Shown piece by piece: positions 61,201 to 64,000 of a stretch of DNA of 64,000 nt. The translations under genes were made by a program, and so were the position numbers. The stretch comes from Phyto melanocephala. Taxonomy: Eukaryota; Arthropoda; Insecta; Diptera; Rhinophoridae. A model generated the notes under the pieces. That model was not told the DNA's origin and searched no databases. It saw only the letters and a program-made list of their open reading frames with translations. The stretch's first letter is position 1. The number at the start of each line of letters is the position of its first letter. The stretch spans positions 99,836,562 to 99,900,561 of the forward strand of contig OW799236.1 in the NCBI GenBank assembly GCA_941918925.1, written 5' to 3'.

Positions 61201-63233
61201 ATCTCTAAAACTACTTATACGATTTTTAATTTTACTATTGCTTTAGGTGTACCTCCAGAACGGACAAAGGCTACTAATTTCTCTCATACTCCTATACAAA
61301 TGTAACACATTTTATGACATATTTGGAGAACTATAATATATATTTGCTTTAAACTTTATACGAGTCAGTAACAATATTCCTATTTGGCATTAAAATGGAT
61401 TAAATCGGAGCAAAGGACTTGGTATCACAAAATAAAAAAAGATTTTTATATCATATCTGGAAAAACATAAATGCTATTTGGTTTAAACTTTATACGAGTC
61501 CCTCTAATAACTATTTCTTAAGCCAAAGTTTATAACGATAGGAGCAGGTAGAGACGTACCACTCACACAAATACGACAGTTATTTCATATCTTATGAATG
61601 ATAATAACAAAAATTTCACAACTTAGTTGTGGTATTTTTGCATGGAATTTACTATCTATCTATAGGCTAATTCAAAGTAGACTCTCATATTGTACTGTCA
61701 TATAATTCATATTAATATTTTGTTAACAAATTATGTATTTAATACAAGAAAGAAGACAAAGAGATGACGCTGTTAAAAATTGTATGTATACAGGATAGAA
61801 GAAAATATTCTCTCTGAGAGGTGAGAAGCGAAGAAATCCTCTCTGAGAGACAATATGGTTAAAAATATGACATAAACAATTTCTTAGAGCTAGTTTACAC
61901 GAAGGGACATGTCCCTGCGACACTGCTTGCGTTGGCTTGAATTTTCTTTTGGTGTCCCTTCTAAAATCTTCTTGCGTTTACATGAAGGGATTTTATTGCA
62001 GGGACAAAGCGACTTTTTGATGTTAAATTAACTAATTCTTTTTATCTCTTCATTCGTAAGAAGGACTGCCATACATACATATACAATTTATAATTGGTCA
62101 ACAGTAGCAGACGCAATACAAGTATTTAAAAAAGCAAAATTAAATAAATTTCAAGAAACATAATGGCTGATATTTCTAAAGAAGAAATTATTGAAGAAAT
62201 TTGAAATTATTTTATTTATTATTAATATTAATATCTTTTCGTCTTGATAATTTTACACAAACTGACAAACATAGAAAAAATATTGAACATATAAAAAATA
62301 ACTACTATGAATAAGAATTTATATTGAAACTATAAAAACGTTCAAGTAATTCTAACAAAATTGTTGACCTAACTAAACTGGCTGTTGAAGATCTAGATGA
62401 TGCTGAAAATATATAAATAATTTTTAATTTGTTAAAATGCTATAAAAACGCAAATAGTTTATCGAATAAAAGAAGACGAAAGGAGTGGGTAAAACCATGG
62501 AGGTTAGAGCAAGAGATAAGCGGCTTATGTTATTTCTAATAAATGATCTTTCATTGGATATTTCATTTTTTTTTTTTGGCAAATTCCATAAAATATCAGT
62601 CTGGCAACACCGGTCACACATAACATGACAAGAATACAAGAGAACGAAAGACGTAAAAGAGAAATGTCAAATTTGTCCCCTCAAATTCACAAAACGTGCG
62701 ACAATTGCTACCCCGTACTCAACGCCGCACCCCTCACCACCAAACTCGTGTCGCAGGGGACATGTCCCTTCATGTAAACACGCTCTTATTTTTTTTTTTT
62801 TTTTATGGAAATTACTAACAAAATTTTTATGCATGCAAAAAATAATATGAAATAGTACAAATATGACTGATATGCAACCACTTTGAATTGGCCCTATATA
62901 TATGTATATAAATTAAACGGTTCATGTCATTCTTCACGTGAGAACGGCTGATTTTTTTATTCGTTGCGAAATTTTCAAGAAAAAAATTAAACAATTACTG
63001 GTAAAACTCGGATAATTCAAGTTTTTTATATATTGCCTACTATTCACTTCTCGTTTCTTCTAAGTATTGTAGGAAAAAATCAAAGAAAAGAAATTTTTTT
63101 AACGCACTGATTATATTATATATGTTTAAATTTTACATACACTATTTAGCAGTCCTTCCAACCACGATGTTCCAGTATCATGTGCTGTATTGACAACGTC
63201 GATTATTTGATTAATTTTACGCAGAATACCATG
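31670..63233 (-). CDS. Nipped-B: Nipped-B (SCC2/NIPBL cohesin loader), C-terminal nine exons
   Basis: Minus-strand exons 63233-63141, 60801-60484, 55120-54945, 50347-50199, 45407-45123, 41710-41475, 37679-37522, 32653-31990 and 31933-31670 join with matching phases into 780 codons and a stop. The product is the HEAT-repeat C-terminal half of the cohesin loading factor. Landmarks: LACQQLADGLVERLIELED, SCLGAVVNKITKNYKLIRDC, RRSLFTIGILMRYFDF, LKEMNDVSSGMAS, GLVHPVRMVPYLI, MLYIADNLAYFPYVVQDEPL, DSKISRYSPSEPKIHEKAVS and LMLKLDPDD. Nuclear; loads cohesin with Mau2 and affects enhancer-promoter contact. The 5' part of the gene lies right of the window. Introns are full of transposons. Confidence 0.95.
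31990..32653 (-). CDS. Nipped-B: Nipped-B exon (KRESDTM...VKYLD)
   Basis: Acceptor TTCCAG. Encodes TTKPQRRALIQTVTKQFDDQ, an acidic DVLEDDDDEEDPQ loop and RYSPSEPKIHEKAVSRKTV. To join the last exon in frame the donor must be GTTTGT at 31989-31984; the later GTAATA would shift the frame. Confidence 0.9.
33484..34195. repeat. Internal tandem array, 288-bp period
   Basis: AAGGTGCCACGCCCACTTTT begins at 33484, 33772 and 34060, exactly 288 bp apart; about 2.5 units. Confidence 0.92.
34235..34860 (-). mobile_element. Non-autonomous Tc1/mariner-type insertion in family B copy 1
   Basis: Ends AGGGTGGTTAAATTTTAAGG and its complement, ending CCACCCTC. Short broken frames remain on the minus strand (34802-34599 and 34523-34299); I cannot confirm they are transposase. 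The same insertion is in the copy at 58 kb, where TA flanks both sides. Confidence 0.8.
35160..35806. repeat. 39-bp palindromic minisatellite, about 16 units
   Basis: The unit reads AAATAAAAATCAAAAAATAA then CTTTTATTTTTGCTCGAAA, repeated from 35160 to 35806 with minor variants. Each unit is nearly self-complementary. Because 39 is a multiple of three, both strands show spurious 13-residue repeat frames. Confidence 0.95.
36369..37152 (-). mobile_element. Mini-me/DINE-like repeat, family A, full copy
   Basis: Starts AAGTAAGAGTGCTATATTCG and ends TGTGTGAAGGGTATA, with an A/T tract at 36545-36735 and the core TATACTTTATGGGGTCGG. Confidence 0.8.
37522..37679 (-). CDS. Nipped-B: Nipped-B exon (SAHRADA...IIRGYV)
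   Basis: Acceptor TTTCAG, donor GTAAGT. Encodes SAHRADALLKDIDRTYSGFV and LCFKLQEILQC; ends in phase 2. Confidence 0.95.
38451..38739. mobile_element. MITE with TAA target duplication
   Basis: TACCCCTATTATGGTTCTCC at 38451 and its near complement ending at 38739; TAA at 38448-38450 and 38740-38742. Repeated ACTCAACT/AGTTGAG motifs inside. Harbinger-type by TSD. Confidence 0.85.
39307..41121. mobile_element. hAT-type non-autonomous element, 1.8 kb
   Basis: Ends TAGGGTTGCCAT and ATGGCAACCCTA. Flanking 8-mers CACGAAGC and CCCGAAGC differ by one base. TACTGTTTT repeats in both orientations fill the left end. No transposase frame. Further inverted repeats are nested inside. It lies in a Nipped-B intron. 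Confidence 0.8.
39768..40456. repeat. Nested foldback inside the hAT-type element
   Basis: ATCAATTGTAATTAACAAAT at 39772 is inverted near 40455. Further in, CATTATTACAACTTGCC at about 40002 and 40160 is inverted at about 40383-40403. An ATT microsatellite lies at about 40235-40288. Confidence 0.7.
41475..41710 (-). CDS. Nipped-B: Nipped-B exon (KEMNDVS...CKLE)
   Basis: Acceptor GCATAG, donor GTATTT. Encodes DLKEMNDVSSGMASRVIQLY and LRQGLVHPVRMVPYLICLST; the junction codon restores KEKEW. Confidence 0.95.
42000..42542. mobile_element. hAT-type foldback element
   Basis: TTAAAAAA is duplicated exactly at 41992-41999 and 42543-42550. Ends GGGTGTACCACATAATT and CGGGAATGCCACATAATT. Long arms share AAAACAAATTGTACGATAAA and AATAGGTATGTCATGAATA in inverted form. 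Non-coding. Confidence 0.88.
43738..44431 (+). pseudogene. Mariner-like transposase, internally deleted
   Basis: The N-terminus MERYTSQQRVEIIKIYYRN runs to LRPIYG, then jumps to HFWLNGFVNKQNMRYCSDSN, KITVWCGLWAGGVIGPYFF, ISRNGPVGWPPRSCDLTPLD and YFLWGYVKSMV. It ends with ENWDQRLDFCKCDRGGHAKE. About 100 residues around the first catalytic D are deleted and at least two frameshifts follow. Confidence 0.85.
45123..45407 (-). CDS. Nipped-B: Nipped-B exon (ESNNLSP...NKEKE)
   Basis: Acceptor TTCTAG, donor GTAAGT. Encodes RKQSLIALGSFCVMNDDYLI and IWIYLTESEMYMYNKEKE. Confidence 0.95.
45453..45842 (+). mobile_element. MITE family E, copy 2
   Basis: TGGGTCAATTCAAAGT to ACTTTGAATTGGCCCA; same interior as the copy at 25891. 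Confidence 0.88.
45949..46200 (-). repeat. Family A repeat, 5'-truncated copy
   Basis: Starts ACAAGTAACAGTGCTATATT with the TTCGGCAGTGCCGAA hairpin and fades after about 250 bp. Confidence 0.7.
46277..47529 (+). mobile_element. Family B repeat, copy 3 (decayed)
   Basis: Shares TAGACCCCATAAAGTATATA, CCACTTTTACGCCCACCTCC and the ending GGGTATACAAAATTCGGCAC with copies 1 and 2. It lacks the AGGGTGG insertion and shows that empty site (GAAGTTATACAAAG at 47401). Confidence 0.8.
46914..47309 (-). mobile_element. Mariner-type element with transposase N-terminus, inside family B copy 3
   Basis: TIRs TCGGGTGTCCCAACTAGAAC and its complement, TA at both edges (46912-46913, 47310-47311). The minus strand encodes MERYTNEQLILIVKLFYQNG and ESTVKRLMDKFAETRSVSDV, the helix-turn-helix part of a mariner transposase; the remainder is deleted. 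Confidence 0.88.
47892..48020 (+). pseudogene. Gypsy-type reverse transcriptase fragment
   Basis: RLVVGCRKLNSKIIDAKIP, then LRRLDDILDRLGKDKYCSIL and DMT: the canonical RLVVDYRKLN motif with DY changed to GC. Only about 43 residues remain. Confidence 0.85.
48222..48828. mobile_element. Dispersed repeat with 120-bp internal tandem units
   Basis: Starts ACTAGCCAATCCCGGCGCGC and ends TTTTATATATATAGATAGA. Four units, each with GGGCGTGGCCCCGCCCAC or a variant and GTGTGCAAAGTTTCAGAAAA, start near 48331, 48452, 48572 and 48679. Much richer in G/C than its surroundings. Inserted between two gypsy fragments. Confidence 0.75.
48840..48960 (+). pseudogene. Gypsy-type RT/RNase H junction fragment
   Basis: FMTSKKILKTPPILEYPDDS matches the LTTPPILQYPDF region between RT and RNase H of gypsy elements; it breaks soon after. 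Confidence 0.65.
48961..49629. other. Nipped-B intron, nothing assigned
   Basis: Moderate base composition and short frames only; possibly more retroelement debris. Confidence 0.35.
49630..49740 (+). pseudogene. Mariner transposase C-terminal fossil
   Basis: KVLENWVYRVRSCRRSRGGH then LNDV: the ending of the same transposase family seen at 44.4 and 56.5 kb. Confidence 0.7.
50199..50347 (-). CDS. Nipped-B: Nipped-B exon (FYRILDH...FVIG)
   Basis: Acceptor TTTCAG, donor GTAAGC. Encodes FYRILDHSRNQVSQSN and FRRSLFTIGILMRYFDFKAP. It joins the 54.9-kb exon in phase to restore RDCFHKFYRIL. Confidence 0.93.
50836..51000 (-). repeat. Family A repeat fragment
   Basis: ACAAGTAAGAGTGCTA joins directly to CACAACGTGTAGTCATGCAA, so the hairpin is deleted. 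Confidence 0.65.
51228..51450 (-). pseudogene. Transposon-derived segment containing a phase-compatible exon-like block
   Basis: On the minus strand a frame reads KINGAKLPSNRQVLAVFF, a transposon-associated motif, and continues broken to 51228. Within it 51332-51228 has AG and GTAAGT borders and 105 bp, so it could be spliced between Nipped-B exons without a shift. The direct junction RDCFHK/FYRIL matches the family better, so I do not count it as an exon. Confidence 0.4.
51451..54457. other. Nipped-B intron without recognised genes
   Basis: AT-rich sequence with short TATATA runs (52235) and a repeated AATGATKCAAGTTGACT at 52310 and 52970. A frame at 53473-53183 (minus) is low-complexity and unconvincing. 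Confidence 0.4.
54458..54761. mobile_element. MITE with TAA target duplication
   Basis: AGGCTATAACACGGCATG at the left and the complement of AGGAGCTAATACACGACATG at the right; GTTTTTTACATCTGACTT is shared by both arms. TAA at 54455-54457 and 54762-54764. Harbinger-type by TSD. Confidence 0.85.
54945..55120 (-). CDS. Nipped-B: Nipped-B exon (VVPLVNN...RDCFH)
   Basis: Acceptor TTTTAG, donor GTGAGT. Encodes ASESFLASLEEHLMLLVVSL and VNKITKNYKLIRDCFH; ends in phase 2. Confidence 0.95.
55255..55490 (-). repeat. Degenerate family A segment
   Basis: AAGTTGATTTCGGCAAACAC and TTATAAGCTTTTAGAAATGA match the family A interior. Confidence 0.45.
56354..57275 (-). mobile_element. Mariner-type foldback element
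   Basis: AAGGGTGTTTTTTTAAGCCC at the left and its complement at the right; TA at 56352-56353 and 57276-57277. The intact target GGATTGTACAATCAAGG is visible in the next tandem unit at about 57386. The arms are about 180 bp and include the start of the remaining coding region. Confidence 0.9.
56460..57176 (-). pseudogene. Mariner transposase lacking its N-terminus
   Basis: Reads KIVFSDEAHFWLNGFVNKQN, KCTVWCGFNAGGVIGPYFF, WFQQDGATCHTANATIDLL, NGPVNWPPRSCDLTPLDYFL and WTSRMRFVKNSRGAHMPKII. This covers the catalytic core and C-terminus; the DNA-binding N-terminus is absent and stops interrupt it after PYFFKN and after DYFL. Confidence 0.85.
57934..59777 (-). mobile_element. Family B repeat, copy 2 (inverted)
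   Basis: Starts ACAAGTAAGAGCACTATATT with the TTCGGCTGTGCCGAA hairpin and ends GGTGGCGGGTATAAAA. Nearly the reverse complement of 32876-35006, with fewer 288-bp units. Confidence 0.88.
58079..58687 (+). mobile_element. Non-autonomous Tc1/mariner-type insertion in family B copy 2
   Basis: GAGGGTGGTTAAATTTTAAG to AAAATTTAACCACCCTT, with TA at 58077-58078 and 58688-58689. Homologous to 34235-34860 at the same site of the host repeat. Confidence 0.85.
59778..60483. other. Nipped-B intron, nothing assigned
   Basis: AT-rich; homopolymer T run at about 60028. No frame or TIR recognised. Confidence 0.45.
60484..60801 (-). CDS. Nipped-B: Nipped-B exon (106 codons)
   Basis: Acceptor ATCCAG, donor GTATGT. 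Encodes IFQPKENMLKLDGNNQDP, LACQQLADGLVERL and LLAKVRPQLLVRHAITIEPY; phase 0 both sides. Confidence 0.95.
61345..61510. repeat. Two-unit repeat, about 133 bp apart
   Basis: TTTAAACTTTATACGAGTC occurs at about 61348 and 61482 with similar surroundings. Confidence 0.6.
61673..62895 (-). mobile_element. MITE family E, copy 3 (inverted), split by another MITE
   Basis: TAGGCTAATTCAAAGT to ACTTTGAATTGGCCCTA; the reverse complement of the copies at 25891 and 45453, interrupted at 61887-62785. Confidence 0.88.
61887..62785. mobile_element. 899-bp MITE nested in family E copy 3
   Basis: GAGCTAGTTTACACGAAGGG and the complement of GAGCGTGTTTACATGAAGGG; both arms continue ACATGTCCC. TTA at 61884-61886 and 62786-62788. 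Harbinger-type by TSD; no transposase frame. Confidence 0.9.
63141..63233 (-). CDS. Nipped-B: Nipped-B exon (31 codons)
   Basis: Acceptor GTTTTAG, donor GTATGT. Encodes HGILRKINQIIDVVNTAHD and WLEGLLNS; phase 0 both sides. Confidence 0.88.
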
Positions 63234-63439
63234 CTAAAACAAACAAACAAAAAATGTTATTTTTCTAATATTAAATTTTAATTATACTTAAATATTTAAC
63301 TTATGTTTTTAAGTCCTTTAAAAATCAAAAATGCATATATAAGTATAAAAATATAAGAAGTAGAAAGCCGGCTAGCTGTAGCGCAGCCGAAAGCCTCGGT
63401 TTATTAAAAACTTATATTGGGTGTTTTTTTTAGAGTTAG

Positions 63440-63700
63440 ACCCTTTTAAAAAATAAAACACAACAACTTCAATTAATGATATTTTTCGCGCTGTATGGCA
63501 TATTGCGCCATTGTACTTTAATTTTATGTTATACTTTATAAATAAAATATATATTTAATGACGTCTCTTATAGTTGGTAGCTGCCGATCATCAAGTTCCT
63601 TATATGGTCCAAATATAACACAAGTTGTCTCTCTACGCCTCGAACTGGTTAATTTGAAATCACAAACACCGCTCGTAATACTGTAACTATCGCAACTGAC
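63440..63700 (-). pseudogene. Transposon protein fossils
   Basis: Minus-strand NGAICHTARKISLIE near 63520 matches the mariner NGATCHTAxxT motif. A separate frame near 63670-63560 reads TSSRRRETTCVIFGPYKELD and DRQLPTIRDV, typical of another insect transposon protein. Neither is intact. Confidence 0.5.
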
Positions 63701-64000
63701 TAATATATTATAATTTAGTTTAGTTTTCGTTTTTTTAGTCTTCTTTTTTGGGGAAAACCCAATTTATGTACATATTTTGGTAGTAATAAATATAACAGGT
63801 GATTTTGTTGCCAGATTTTTTATTTTTTTATTTCACGTTCAATGGTTTCTGTATTTTAGGAAGTAAGCTGTTACTATAAGAGGAACCTAAAAATTGGTCC
63901 GTAATAAACAAGAGTTCACTTGTTTGTTTTAAAGTGAATATTTTGTGTCCGAAAAAAAATTTGTTCGAATTTAAAAAAAAAAATACGTTATAACAGGTGT

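Noticed and set aside
1..64000. CRISPR array, operons, rRNA or tRNA genes
   Set aside because: Tandem arrays here lack spacers, genes are intron-split eukaryotic genes, and no RNA gene could be recognised by eye.

Overview
The window is AT-rich insect DNA, almost certainly from a higher fly (possibly a tephritid; the species call is inference). Genes are split into small exons with GT-AG introns. They encode recognisable fly proteins, and the introns are packed with fly-type repeats: mini-me/DINE-like repeats with GTCY runs, Harbinger, hAT and Tc1/mariner elements, a CR1-like LINE and gypsy fossils. Three host genes account for nearly all host coding sequence. I assembled them exon by exon from splice sites, reading phase and family resemblance.

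Left part (1-14.3 kb), minus strand: the first four coding exons of a MOB kinase activator, best matched to Mob3. They lie at 14317-14276, 14208-14058, 12119-11996 and 4561-4458; the remaining exons lie beyond position 1. Its introns hold an apparently intact autonomous Harbinger transposon (435-3314) nested inside an older TTA-flanked element, several copies of a mini-me/DINE-like repeat, and fossil transposases.

Middle part (16.6-27.3 kb), plus strand: a complete TACO1/YebC-family gene of four exons and about 281 residues. It is divergent from Mob3. Its second intron holds a LINE with both ORFs open (PHD-finger ORF1; endonuclease-RT ORF2) in antisense, and a decayed mariner. A Tc1-like element with long inverted repeats sits 22 bp after its stop codon. 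The TACO1-Nipped-B intergenic space carries a perfect hAT-type foldback whose arms are built from a GATTAG-like hexamer.

Right part (31.7-64 kb), minus strand: the C-terminal 780 codons of Nipped-B (SCC2/NIPBL cohesin loader) in nine exons, converging on TACO1. Its introns contain inverted copies of a roughly 2-kb repeat, a 39-bp palindromic minisatellite, several non-autonomous elements with exact target-site duplications, nested insertions with empty sites visible in sister copies, and gypsy and mariner fossils.

I see no bacterial-type operon, CRISPR array, rRNA or tRNA gene. The novelty here lies in transposon architecture (intact Harbinger, composite elements that amplified after insertion, foldbacks, dated nesting) and in a few splice-site puzzles in TACO1, Mob3 and Nipped-B. 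I did not find a new multigene system.
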